Source: Gammaproteobacteria bacterium
GTDB lineage: Bacteria; Gemmatimonadota; Gemmatimonadetes; Longimicrobiales; Gaopeijiaceae
Assembly: GCA_028819075.1 (NCBI GenBank)
Contig: JAPPMM010000017.1
Location: 157,742-221,741, forward strand
Length of the DNA stretch: 64,000 nt
Reading direction: 5' to 3'
The notes under the pieces are model-generated. The model made no database searches. It worked only from the letters and a program-made list of their open reading frames with translations, and had not been told where the DNA came from. This document shows, in pieces, positions 19,847 to 28,200 of this stretch; the first letter of the stretch is position 1; each line of letters begins with the position of its first letter. The position numbers and the translations under genes were made by a program.

Positions 19847-20611
19847 GTGGCGGTGGGCCGAAGCGCGCGACGGCGAAGGGACCGGCCGGGCAGGTCTCCG
19901 GTCTTCTTCTCGGTCGGCCTGCACGGGTTCTTCCTGATGCTGGTCGTGGCGACCAACATCCAGCCCGAACCGGTGCAGCTGGTGACCATCGAGCTTGAAC
20001 TGGTCGCCATGCCCGCTCCCGCTGCCGAGGTCGAACCCGCGCCGGCTCCGGAGGAGGAGGAACTGACGGTCGACACCCCCGAGCCCGAAGCCCTTCCCGA
20101 GGAGGAGCCGGTAGCCGAACTGGAGGACGAAGCGGAGCCCGAGCCCGTTCCTCTCCCGGATGCCCCGGAGCCCGTCCCGGAGGAACGGCCGGTGGAGGAG
20201 GAACCCGAGCCGGCGCCGCTGGACGAACCCAGCACGGGCACCGACGATCTCGATGTCCGCATGAGGGGCGTGGAACGGGATTTCCCACAGTATTACGCCA
20301 ACATGCAGCGGCAGATGCGGCGGTGCTTCCGTCCGCCGGGGATGGCCGATCTTACCGCTTCGGTGGACTTCGTGCTCGACCGGGAGGGCAAGGTGATCGA
20401 CACGACGGTGCGCATCTCCGAGACATCGAGAAGCGTCGTCTTCGATCTGGCCGTGCGGGAGGCCGTCGAATGCGCCGGAGGTGGACGCTTCGGTCCGCTG
20501 CCGCCGGAGATGGGGCTCGAAAACGCACCCTTCCGGTTCACTTTCAGCCCGGCGCGGCGCCGGCCGCCGACGGAGTCCACGGTCCGTCACGGGCCGGGTC
20601 CGGCCGCGTAG
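19847..20611 (+). CDS. TolA/TonB-like energy transducer with acidic Pro/Glu spacer
   Basis: A 254-residue protein placed exactly where TolA is expected, between tolR and tolB. A basic N-terminus is followed by one membrane segment (about residues 22-40, FFSVGLHGFFLMLVV). A spacer of about 95 residues is almost wholly Pro, Glu and Ala, so it should be extended and strongly negative, unlike the Lys/Ala-rich helix of E. coli TolA. The C-terminal domain (VERDFPQYYANMQRQMRRCFRPP to FGPLPPEMG) resembles TonB/TolA domain III and holds two cysteines (CFRPP and VECAGG) that could form a disulfide. GTG 19847 or GTG 19853 is the start; a purine run at 19837-19846 precedes both. Confidence 0.85.
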   Translation: MAVGRSARRRRDRPGRSPVFFSVGLHGFFLMLVVATNIQPEPVQLVTIELELVAMPAPAAEVEPAPAPEEEELTVDTPEPEALPEEEPVAELEDEAEPEPVPLPDAPEPVPEERPVEEEPEPAPLDEPSTGTDDLDVRMRGVERDFPQYYANMQRQMRRCFRPPGMADLTASVDFVLDREGKVIDTTVRISETSRSVVFDLAVREAVECAGGGRFGPLPPEMGLENAPFRFTFSPARRRPPTESTVRHGPGPAA

Positions 20612-20624
20612 GGAGGAGCGTCAC

Positions 20625-22055
20625 ATGAGGAAAGGCGTCCGGATCGCGAACCAGGTCCGACAGGTCAGCCGCGGCGGCCCCGGGCGGGCCCTGGGCGGAG
20701 CCACAGCCCTCCTGCTGGTCCTGCTGTCGGCCACCGCCGGCCGGGCGGCTGCCCAGGTCGACACCATCCCGGGTGCGGTTCGCCACCTGGGGGTGGTCTA
20801 CGAGAGCTATGTGCCCACCCTGGCGATCAGCCCCTTCACGGGCCGCTTCGGCGGCCTGACGGTCGCGCCCAGGGTCGAGGCCGTGATCGCGCGCGACCTG
20901 CGCTACAGCGACCGGTTCGAGATGATGGATTCGATTCCGCTGGCCCCCGGTGGCGGAGGCGTGGATTACGGCCTGTGGGACCAGTTTGGCGCCGATTGGC
21001 TGGTGACCGGACAGGTCGAGGGGCTTGGCAACCGCTTCGTGCTCGTCCTGGAACTGCACGACGTCGTCTTCTCGGAGGTGAAGGAGCGGGCCCGCTTCTC
21101 ACTTCCGCGCCCCGACGCGGAGGACTTCCGCATGGCCATCCACGCGATCTCCGACGATGTCGTCCGATGGATTACCGGGGAGCCCGGGATGGCCGCCACC
21201 CGGATCTGCTTTTCCATGGAATCGGCTGCCGGTTCCCAGGAGCTGTACGTGGTCGACTCGGACGGCGAGAACCTGCGGCGGCTCACCAACTTCAACTCCC
21301 TCACCATGTCCTGTTCGTGGTCCCCGGACGGCTCGCGCCTGGCGTTCCTGTCCTTCGCAAGCGGGGATCCGGCCATCCATGAAATGGAAATCGCCACCAG
21401 GCAGACGCGCGTCCTCGACTTCAACCGCGCCGGCCAGCCGATGACCCCGGTGTACCATCCGAACGGGGAGGAGATCATCTTCTCGCTGGCGGATGGCGCC
21501 GAGAGCGGTCTCTTCTCCTGGCGCGTCCGCGAGGACTGCTGCCTCTGGCGCCTCACCGCAGGGCGCTGGAACGACCTTTCGCCTTCGTTCTCGCCGGACG
21601 GGAGACGCCTGGCCTTCAACTCCAACCGGCTGGGCGTGGCCATCCCGCAGATCTACGTGATGCCGGCGGAATCCGGCGGTCGGCCGGACCTGGTATCTCC
21701 CTACCTCTACGGACAGGGCGGCTACTATACCTCGCCGGACTGGGCGCCCTCCGGCGACCGGGTCGCGTTCCACGGCCGCTACCGCCGCGGCAGCTACCAC
21801 ATCCTCATCGCGGATGTGGCCGCACAGGGACAACGGTTGCTGCAGCTCACCTACGAGGGCAACAACGAGGATCCCAGCTGGGCGCCCGATGGCCGCCATC
21901 TGGTGTTCGTGGGAGAGCGGGACTGGGGATTCGGGCTCTTCGTCGTAGACACCGTGAGCGGCAGAATTCGCCCCGTGCTCTCGGGGGTGAGGCCGCGCGT
22001 GCCGGACTGGTCGCCCAGTCTGGCTTCCACCGAGGCCCCGACCAGGGAGAACTGA
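20625..22055 (+). CDS. tolB: Tol-Pal system protein TolB
   Basis: A 476-residue periplasmic protein. A signal peptide (about residues 1-45, hydrophobic ALGGATALLLVLLSATAG) leads to the N-terminal TolB domain (LAISPFTGR, VEAVIARDLRYSDRFEMMDS) and then a WD40-like beta-propeller with repeated SWSPDGSRLAFLS, PSFSPDGRRLAFNSN, DWAPSGDRVAFHG and SWAPDGRHLVFVG units. It links Pal with the Tol motor. A strong site GGGAGGAG (20611-20618) lies 6 bases before ATG 20625. It is about 40 residues longer than E. coli TolB. Confidence 0.95.
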   Translation: MRKGVRIANQVRQVSRGGPGRALGGATALLLVLLSATAGRAAAQVDTIPGAVRHLGVVYESYVPTLAISPFTGRFGGLTVAPRVEAVIARDLRYSDRFEMMDSIPLAPGGGGVDYGLWDQFGADWLVTGQVEGLGNRFVLVLELHDVVFSEVKERARFSLPRPDAEDFRMAIHAISDDVVRWITGEPGMAATRICFSMESAAGSQELYVVDSDGENLRRLTNFNSLTMSCSWSPDGSRLAFLSFASGDPAIHEMEIATRQTRVLDFNRAGQPMTPVYHPNGEEIIFSLADGAESGLFSWRVREDCCLWRLTAGRWNDLSPSFSPDGRRLAFNSNRLGVAIPQIYVMPAESGGRPDLVSPYLYGQGGYYTSPDWAPSGDRVAFHGRYRRGSYHILIADVAAQGQRLLQLTYEGNNEDPSWAPDGRHLVFVGERDWGFGLFVVDTVSGRIRPVLSGVRPRVPDWSPSLASTEAPTREN

Positions 22056-22183
22056 GCCGGCGATCCCCATGCACCTTGCAGCACCACAAGATGTTGCGCT
22101 TGGGCGTCCGATTTCTTACGTATATGGCTGATTCGTGCGCACGCCTGATACCGGACACCGACACCCATATTCGAGGAGTAGCG

Positions 22184-22768
22184 ATGTTGCACCGCGGTCT
22201 CATTATTTCCGTCGTCGCGGCCGGACTGTTCGTCGCCTCGTGCGGACAGGAGGAACTGCCCCCTCCCCCTCCGCCCCCCGCTGAGGAAGGTCCGAACCAG
22301 GATTCCATCGACGCGGCCCGCAGAGCGGCGGAAGAAGCGGCCCGCAGGGCGGCTGAAGAGGAAGCACGTCGTGCTGCCGCGCTCGAGGCTGCCCGCGAGG
22401 CGCTGACGGCGATGGTTTTCTTCGACTTCGACATGGCGGAGATTCGCGGCGACGCCGAGGGCGTGCTCCAGCGCAAGGTCCGTGTACTGCGCGCGAGCCC
22501 GGCGGTACGGCTCCGCATCGAGGGACACGCGGACGAGCGCGGATCCTCGGAGTACAACCTGGCGCTGGGCAGCCGGCGCGCGGAAGCCGTGCGCCAGTTC
22601 TTCGTCAACGCCGGGCTCGCCGAGTCTCGCTTCGACGTGCGTTCCTACGGCGAGGAACAGCCCCGCGAGATGGGCAGCAACGAGCAGTCCTGGGCCCAGA
22701 ACCGGCGCGACGAGTTCGTGATCACGGCTGGAGGCAATCAGATCCAGGTTCCGGGCGGCGGCCAGTAG
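22184..22768 (+). CDS. pal: peptidoglycan-associated lipoprotein Pal
   Basis: A 194-residue outer-membrane lipoprotein. The signal peptide ends in a lipobox with Cys20 (GLFVASC). A Pro run and an Ala/Arg/Glu coiled-coil (AARRAAEEAARRAAEEEARR) precede the OmpA domain, whose peptidoglycan-binding motif is IEGHADERGSSEYNLALGSRRA. ATG 22184 follows GAGGAG at 22173. The 128-base spacer from tolB has an AT-richer stretch around 22110-22126 (TTTCTTACGTATATGG) that may hold a weak promoter. This is the terminal cell-wall anchor of the Tol-Pal system. Confidence 0.96.
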   Translation: MLHRGLIISVVAAGLFVASCGQEELPPPPPPPAEEGPNQDSIDAARRAAEEAARRAAEEEARRAAALEAAREALTAMVFFDFDMAEIRGDAEGVLQRKVRVLRASPAVRLRIEGHADERGSSEYNLALGSRRAEAVRQFFVNAGLAESRFDVRSYGEEQPREMGSNEQSWAQNRRDEFVITAGGNQIQVPGGGQ

Positions 22769-22800
22769 CCGCCCCATCCGGGATCGACCGGGCCGGGTAA

Positions 22801-23577
22801 GTGCGTCCGTACAGGAACGCCGTGCCGCGACAGGTCCTCCTCCCGATCGCCCTGATCGGGGCGCTGGCCGGCGCGGGGTGCGCCACCAAGGGAGACATCC
22901 GCGTTCTTCAGGAGGAGGTCAGCTCGGTCGCCACGCGCCAGGCGAGGGAGTTGGCCGACTTCGAGGCGCTGGTTCGCGCCAGCCAGGACACCCTCTCCGG
23001 CCAGACCGGTCTCTACCTGGAGTTGCGCCGCGAGGTACTGCAGCGGCTGGATGACCTCCACCAGCAGATTCTGATCCTCCTTGAGGTCGAGGGCCAGAGC
23101 CAGCGTGCCCTGGCCTCCCTGCGCGACCAGGTGGAAATGATGCAGCGGGCGCCGGTCGTCGTTGCGGACTCGGGCGACGTCGGGCTTCCGATGGAGGAGA
23201 TCGAGGGGCCCGAAGCCCTTTTCGAGGCGGCGCTGCGGATGTACGACCGGGGCTCGAACGTCACCGCGCGCCGCAGTTTCGACCTGTTCCTCGCCACCTA
23301 CCCGAATCACGAACTCGCCGGGGACGCGACCTTCTTCCTTTCCGACCTCGACCTGCAGGAGGAACGCCTCGAGGACGCAATCGAAGGGTTCATGCGCGTG
23401 CCCATGATGTACCCGGACTCCCCGCGGGTTCCGGAGGCGCTCTATCGTGCCGCGCTTCTCCACGACGAACTCGGAAACACCGACGAGGCGCGCAATCTGC
23501 TTGAACGGGTGATCGGCGGGTTCCCCGACTCCGACGTCGCGGAGCTCGCGGAGCAGAAACTTCAGGAAATCCCCTAG
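22801..23577 (+). CDS. cpoB: Tol-Pal cell-division coordinator CpoB (YbgF)
   Basis: A 258-residue protein with a lipobox at Cys27 (ALAGAGC), a coiled-coil region (about residues 35-115) and a C-terminal TPR domain: FEAALRMYDRGSNVTARRSFDLFLATYPNHELAG, AIEGFMRVPMMYPDSPRVPEAL and DEARNLLERVIGGFPDSD. That is the CpoB/YbgF layout, though here it appears to be a lipoprotein rather than a free periplasmic protein. CpoB coordinates outer-membrane constriction with septal wall synthesis in E. coli. It starts at GTG and closes the tol-pal operon. Confidence 0.88.
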   Translation: MRPYRNAVPRQVLLPIALIGALAGAGCATKGDIRVLQEEVSSVATRQARELADFEALVRASQDTLSGQTGLYLELRREVLQRLDDLHQQILILLEVEGQSQRALASLRDQVEMMQRAPVVVADSGDVGLPMEEIEGPEALFEAALRMYDRGSNVTARRSFDLFLATYPNHELAGDATFFLSDLDLQEERLEDAIEGFMRVPMMYPDSPRVPEALYRAALLHDELGNTDEARNLLERVIGGFPDSDVAELAEQKLQEIP

Positions 23578-23674
23578 GCCGGGTCCGGGAAGGGGGCGGT
23601 CACCGGGCGGCCGCGCTCAGGCTGTCGGGTCAACCGGCGCTGCCCGCCGGCGATGTCCCTGCGGGAGGTGCGGG

Positions 23675-24172
23675 ATGCGGTGTCCTCACTGTGGCTGCCC
23701 CGACAATCACGTCGTTGATACGCGCTCGACCGGGCAGGGGCAGGCTGTGCGCCGCCGCCGCGAGTGCAAGGAGTGCCGGGGCCGCTTCACCACCTACGAG
23801 TACATCCAGGAGCGGCCCCTCCGGGTGCTGAAGAGCCGCGGCGACACCGAGGACTTCGAACGCGCGAAACTCGTGCGCAGCATTCAGGTGGCGTGCGCCA
23901 AGCGCCCCGTCTCCCCGTCCACGATCGACGCCATTGCCGGCAACATCCAGTACACGCTCACCGTGGAGGGGGGTGGCGAGGTCCGGAGTTCGCGCATCGG
24001 CGAGATGGTGATGGAAGCGCTCAAGCCGCTGGACCGGGTTGCCTACGTCCGCTTCGCGTCCGTGTACAGGAACTTCCAGGATATCCAAGAGTTCCAAGAG
24101 ATGATCGCGGACCTGAACCTCCGGCGGGAACGCAGCCTTCGCGCCAGGGACCAGGTCGAGCTTCCGATCTGA
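23675..24172 (+). CDS. nrdR: transcriptional repressor NrdR
   Basis: A 165-residue regulator that senses ATP/dATP and represses ribonucleotide reductase genes. The zinc ribbon has Cys3, Cys6, Cys31 and Cys34 (CPHC and CKEC). The ATP-cone follows (VLKSRGDTEDFERAKLVRSI to DRVAYVRFASVYRNFQD). ATG 23675 is preceded by a good purine site (gggaggtgcggg). No ribonucleotide reductase gene or clear NrdR-box pair lies in the window. Confidence 0.96.
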   Translation: MRCPHCGCPDNHVVDTRSTGQGQAVRRRRECKECRGRFTTYEYIQERPLRVLKSRGDTEDFERAKLVRSIQVACAKRPVSPSTIDAIAGNIQYTLTVEGGGEVRSSRIGEMVMEALKPLDRVAYVRFASVYRNFQDIQEFQEMIADLNLRRERSLRARDQVELPI

Positions 24173-24282
24173 CGCGCGAGCGGAGCGTCGGCGGAAGCTT
24201 TGCGGGTGGCGTTATTCCCCCGCCGCCGAGGCATTATCTTTCGCGATCATCGGTCGGGCCGTAACCCGCGGAGTCGCATCGG

Positions 24283-25083
24283 ATGCCCAGCAAAACCCCG
24301 AACCCAGCCGGAGAGATGCCTTTTCTCGACCACCTCGAAGAGCTTCGCTGGCGCATCCTGTGGAGCCTGCTGGCGCTGGCGATCGGGGCGGTGGCGGGGT
24401 TCCTGCTGGTGCACTACGGGGACATGCTCCAGGTGCTTTTCAGTCCCTACCGGGCGCTGTTCGGCGAGGATCAGACGCTCATCAACCTGAAGCCCACCGA
24501 CGCGTTCTTCATCACGCTCAAGTACGGGATCCTGATCGGGTTCCTTCTGGTGTTCCCCATCATCGTCTATCACGTCTGGTCGTTTCTGGCGCCGGCGCTC
24601 AAGAAGTCCGAGAAGCGGGTCATCGTGCCCTCGCTCTACATGGGACTGGTTCTGTTCCTTCTCGGCGTGCTGATGGCGTACTACATCGCGCTGCCGATCA
24701 CCCTGGAGTTCCTCGTCGGGTTCCAGACGGAAATCATGAGCCCGCAGTGGACCGCCCAGGACTACTTCGGATTCACGATTCAGCTGCTCGTGGCGTTCGG
24801 CATCATCTTCGAATTGCCGGTGGTCGTCATGATCCTGAGCGTACTGGGCCTTGTGACGCCGAAGTTCCTGCGCACCAAGCGCAGGCACGCAATCCTGCTC
24901 ATCACGATCGTCGCGGCGCTCATCTCCCCGGGTGACGTCATCATGGTGACGCTGCTCATGATGGTGCCGCTGATCATCCTGTACGAGTTCTCGATCATGC
25001 TTTCGGTAATGATCTACCGGAAGCGCGAGGAGCGCGTCGCCGCCGCGGCCGATCCGCCGCCGGACTCCGTTCAGGCGGGATAG
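24283..25083 (+). CDS. tatC: twin-arginine translocase subunit TatC
   Basis: A 266-residue inner-membrane protein with six hydrophobic segments. It opens with the signature MPFLDHLEELRWRILWS, which forms the twin-arginine signal binding site, and has LIGFLLVFPIIVYHVWSFLAPAL, FELPVVVMILSVLGLVTPKFLR and the DVIMVTLLMMVPLIILYE end. It exports folded proteins with TatA, which is coded at 32584. A 110-base spacer before it contains TTATTC and TATCTT 17 bases apart (24213-24241), a weak promoter candidate. Confidence 0.96.
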   Translation: MPSKTPNPAGEMPFLDHLEELRWRILWSLLALAIGAVAGFLLVHYGDMLQVLFSPYRALFGEDQTLINLKPTDAFFITLKYGILIGFLLVFPIIVYHVWSFLAPALKKSEKRVIVPSLYMGLVLFLLGVLMAYYIALPITLEFLVGFQTEIMSPQWTAQDYFGFTIQLLVAFGIIFELPVVVMILSVLGLVTPKFLRTKRRHAILLITIVAALISPGDVIMVTLLMMVPLIILYEFSIMLSVMIYRKREERVAAAADPPPDSVQAG

Positions 25084-25085
25084 GC

Positions 25086-28040
25086 ATGGCCCCGGACCCG
25101 CGCCGCCGACGGGCGCGCCTCCCGACCGCCCTGCTCCTGCCGCTGGTCGTGGCGGGTCTGCCCATCCCGGCCCACGGCCAGCAGACCCAGGACTCGATTC
25201 CCCCACCGGGGCCGCCCGACACGACCGTTGTCGTTGACTCCGCCCGGGTACAGGTCCTCGAGGTGCTCCAACGTCTGGCCGCCCCGCCGCTGCCGGACTC
25301 GCTCCGGGAGCTGCCCGACTCGACGGTACGGGCTCCCCGGCCGGTGGCCCCGGGTCCGGACTCCGTGCTCAACGCCCTGCTCTCGCTGCCGGGATACCAG
25401 GCCAGCCAGTACGAGGGCGCCGGGCTCGAGTTCGGGTCGAGCGGCGAGGTGATCCTCTACGGCAACCCGGACGCGCGCGCGCGGTTCTTCCGGGAAGGCG
25501 CCGAGCGCATGCAGCTGGAGGCCGATTCGTCCATCACCATGGACGACTCCACGAACCTGATCTGGACCGAGGGGGCCTCGGTGTTCACGGGGCGCGAGGG
25601 CGAACCCCTCAACAGCACCTCGATGATCTACAGCCTCGACAGCCAGCGCGGCACCGCCTACAGCGCGCGCACCCGGTTCGCCGAAGGCGGCAGTCCCTGG
25701 AACGTGTTCGGCGACCTGCCCTCGGTGACGCCCGAGATCGTCCACGGGGCACACGTCGGTTTCACCTCCTGCGACCTGGAGCATCCGCACTACCACTTCG
25801 ACACCAGCGAGATCAAGATCGTGGCGGGCAACATGCTGGTGGCGAGGTCGGTGAAGCTCTACTTCGCCGATGTCCCCGTCTTCTGGTTCCCCTTCATGTT
25901 CCAGAGCATCGAGCGCGGACGTGCCAGCGGCATCCTGACGCCGCGTTTCAGCGTGAACGACATCGTGCGCAGCTCGGCGGGCTACAGTCGCCGCGTCTCC
26001 AATCTGGGCTTCTACTGGGCCATCAACGACTACGCGGACGCGTCGGTGGCGATGGACTGGTGGGCCGACAACTACGTGGGCGTGACCGGGACCCTGAACT
26101 ACAACTGGCTGCGCCAGTTTCTGCGTGGCAACGTCAACTTCCGCAACTTCTGGCGGGAGGACGGGAGCACGACGCTCGCCTTCAGCACCTCGCACAACTG
26201 GGAGCTCGACGAGCGCACCCGCTTCGAGATCCGGTCGAGCTACGCCTCCTCCACCGACTTCGTGCGCCAGAATTCCTTCGACCCGCGCGAGGTCACGCAG
26301 TCTATCGATTCGCAGGGCGGGATCAACCGGCGCTTCGACTGGGGCAACGTTTCGATGAGCGCCAACCGGCGCCAGTTCCTCTCCGACGACCGGGTGTCGC
26401 TCACGCTGCCGTCGACCAACCTCTCGCTATCGCCGATCACCTTCTTCTCCGCTCCGTCGTCGCGGGCCAGCTGGTACAACAACATCATCTGGACCGGAAG
26501 CGGGAACTACACGCGCAGCATCGAGGACCGGCTGGATCAGCCGCCGGGCGAGTTCAAGGAGAGCTTGGCCGACAAGGAGAACACGCGCGGAGGCCTGTCG
26601 TCCAGCCTGAGCCTGGGTGCGCTCTCCCTGTCGCACAGCCTGAGCTTCAACGAGGCCGTGACCAGGGACGGGCTGGAGGTCTTCGCGCCCGCCGCCGGCC
26701 TGGCGGCGGCGGACCGGCTCGAGGCCTGGTTCGGCAGCGTGGTCGCGCCCGCGGCCGACAGCGCGTCCCCGGAGCGCGTGGACCTGAGCAGCACCGACCT
26801 CACCTGGTCCCAGACGCTCAGCTACCAGCAGCGCCTCATCGGGACGACGACCTTCACGCCCAATCTGTCCATGTCGGGGCGGGCGCTGCAGACGAACAAG
26901 ATCCCGGAGGCGGGGTCGCTGGTGTCGGCGCCCACCCGCATCTCGTTCGGCGCCGGGCTCAAGACCGACCTCTACGGGCTCTGGCCGGGCGTGGGGGGCT
27001 TCTCCGCCATCCGCCACAAGCTCTCGCCCGGCTTCGACTATTCTTATGCTCCCGCGGTGACGCAGACGGAGGTTCAGAACGCCGTCTTCGGCCGGGGGGA
27101 ATTCCGCGCCAAGAACGAGATGCGGATCCGGCTGAACCAGACCTTCGAGGCGAAGCGCGAAACCGGGGAATCCGAGGAGGAGGAAGAAGAAGCTCCTCCC
27201 GATCCGAGCGGCGAACCCCGGCGGAGGGAGCGGGCGGAAATAGTTCAGCTGCTGGCCCTGCAGACCAGCGCCGTCAACTATGACTTCGTGCGCGCCGACT
27301 CTCTTGGCCAGTTCACGGACGGCTTCACGACCACCACGCTCTCCAACAGCATCAGCTCGGACTTTCTGCGCGGCCTGCAGATCTCCATGGAGCACCTGCT
27401 GTTCGACGAGAGCGGCCAGGCAGGGGAGGGAAGGCAGTTTGCTCCCCATCTCTCCGGACTCGATCTCTCGTTCTCGCTGAACGCGGCTTCCCCTCCGCTG
27501 CGCTGGATCGGAGGGCTGATCGGGCTGGGGGGCGACGGAGAGGCGGATCCGGAGCCGGAACCGGAAGAGGACGAGCTGCTCGAAGAGGAGGACCCCTTCT
27601 CGGCGGCCAGCGGCCTCGACGAGAGCCAGATCGTGCCGGGTTTCGGCGATACCTCGCGCGATTTCGGCAGGCAGAGCGCTCAGGGTCGTCCCCGCGGCGG
27701 TGGGGGCGGATGGGACGCGAGCGTCTCCTATTCGCTACAGCGCCCGCGCCAGGCTGACCTGGCCCGGCAGATGGTTCAGCTCAACGTCAGGTTCGAGCCC
27801 ACCGAGCTGTGGCGCGCGAGCTGGCGTACTTCCTACGACGTGGAGCTGGGGTCCTTCAACGACCACATGATCACGTTCACCCGGCAATTGCATCGCTGGG
27901 AAGCCAACTTCGATTTCAGGCGCACGGTCACCGGCAACTGGGCGTTCCGCTTCGAGGTGGCCCTGAGCGACAATCGCGATCTGAAGTTCGACTACCAGCA
28001 GTACGACCGCTCCGATCCCCTCGAGAGGCAGTTCCGCTAG
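25086..28040 (+). CDS. LptD-like outer-membrane LPS assembly protein
   Basis: A 984-residue protein with a signal peptide cleaved after about residue 35 (GLPIPAHGQ). A periplasmic OstA-type region (about residues 135-260: LIWTEGASVFTGREGEPL, YSLDSQRGTAYSARTRF, YHFDTSEIKIVAGNMLVAR, VPVFWFPFMFQS) matches LptD proteins of Bacteroidota and Gemmatimonadota. The remaining 700 residues have the alternating pattern of a large beta-barrel ending with an aromatic/Arg C-terminus (DPLERQFR). Two acidic, low-complexity loops occur near residues 695-715 and 815-860. LptD takes LPS to the outer leaflet. It begins 2 bases after tatC. Confidence 0.86.
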   Translation: MAPDPRRRRARLPTALLLPLVVAGLPIPAHGQQTQDSIPPPGPPDTTVVVDSARVQVLEVLQRLAAPPLPDSLRELPDSTVRAPRPVAPGPDSVLNALLSLPGYQASQYEGAGLEFGSSGEVILYGNPDARARFFREGAERMQLEADSSITMDDSTNLIWTEGASVFTGREGEPLNSTSMIYSLDSQRGTAYSARTRFAEGGSPWNVFGDLPSVTPEIVHGAHVGFTSCDLEHPHYHFDTSEIKIVAGNMLVARSVKLYFADVPVFWFPFMFQSIERGRASGILTPRFSVNDIVRSSAGYSRRVSNLGFYWAINDYADASVAMDWWADNYVGVTGTLNYNWLRQFLRGNVNFRNFWREDGSTTLAFSTSHNWELDERTRFEIRSSYASSTDFVRQNSFDPREVTQSIDSQGGINRRFDWGNVSMSANRRQFLSDDRVSLTLPSTNLSLSPITFFSAPSSRASWYNNIIWTGSGNYTRSIEDRLDQPPGEFKESLADKENTRGGLSSSLSLGALSLSHSLSFNEAVTRDGLEVFAPAAGLAAADRLEAWFGSVVAPAADSASPERVDLSSTDLTWSQTLSYQQRLIGTTTFTPNLSMSGRALQTNKIPEAGSLVSAPTRISFGAGLKTDLYGLWPGVGGFSAIRHKLSPGFDYSYAPAVTQTEVQNAVFGRGEFRAKNEMRIRLNQTFEAKRETGESEEEEEEAPPDPSGEPRRRERAEIVQLLALQTSAVNYDFVRADSLGQFTDGFTTTTLSNSISSDFLRGLQISMEHLLFDESGQAGEGRQFAPHLSGLDLSFSLNAASPPLRWIGGLIGLGGDGEADPEPEPEEDELLEEEDPFSAASGLDESQIVPGFGDTSRDFGRQSAQGRPRGGGGGWDASVSYSLQRPRQADLARQMVQLNVRFEPTELWRASWRTSYDVELGSFNDHMITFTRQLHRWEANFDFRRTVTGNWAFRFEVALSDNRDLKFDYQQYDRSDPLERQFR

Positions 28041-28086
28041 CAGTCCGTGGACGAATCGGCCCGGGCACCGCGAGCGGTGAAGCGCC
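28041..28086 (+). repeat. dispersed intergenic repeat, copy 1
   Basis: The 46 bases directly after the LptD-like gene match 62439-62486 closely, with about five substitutions and two single-base gaps. Shared blocks include GCCCGGGCACCG and GAAGCGCC. The first 15 bases (GCAGTCCGTGGACGA with base 28040) belong to the shorter motif family also found at 31033, 32467 and, inverted, at 2476 and 31056. Confidence 0.6.
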
Positions 28087-28117
28087 GGGCCGGCGGGGCG
28101 CTCCCGAGACCGGCGTT

Positions 28118-28133
28118 TGGCACACCTCGTGCA
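28118..28133 (+). promoter_or_regulatory. sigma-54-like promoter
   Basis: TGGCACACCTCGTGCA fits the -24/-12 consensus TGGCAC-N5-TTGCA at all but one position, with the correct distance between the GG and GC elements. It lies 68 bases before the ATG of the FN3 lipoprotein. Whether this organism has RpoN cannot be seen here. Confidence 0.45.
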
Positions 28134-28200
28134 GACCAATGGGCGCTGATTGGGCAGGAGACGCCTGCGATGCGCTCCGGGATGCCACGAGGAGGTTCCG

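Noticed and set aside
22313..22390. Repetitive Ala/Arg/Glu codons in pal as a DNA repeat
   Set aside because: They code for an alpha-helical linker common in Pal-like lipoproteins; the DNA copies are imperfect and confined to the gene.
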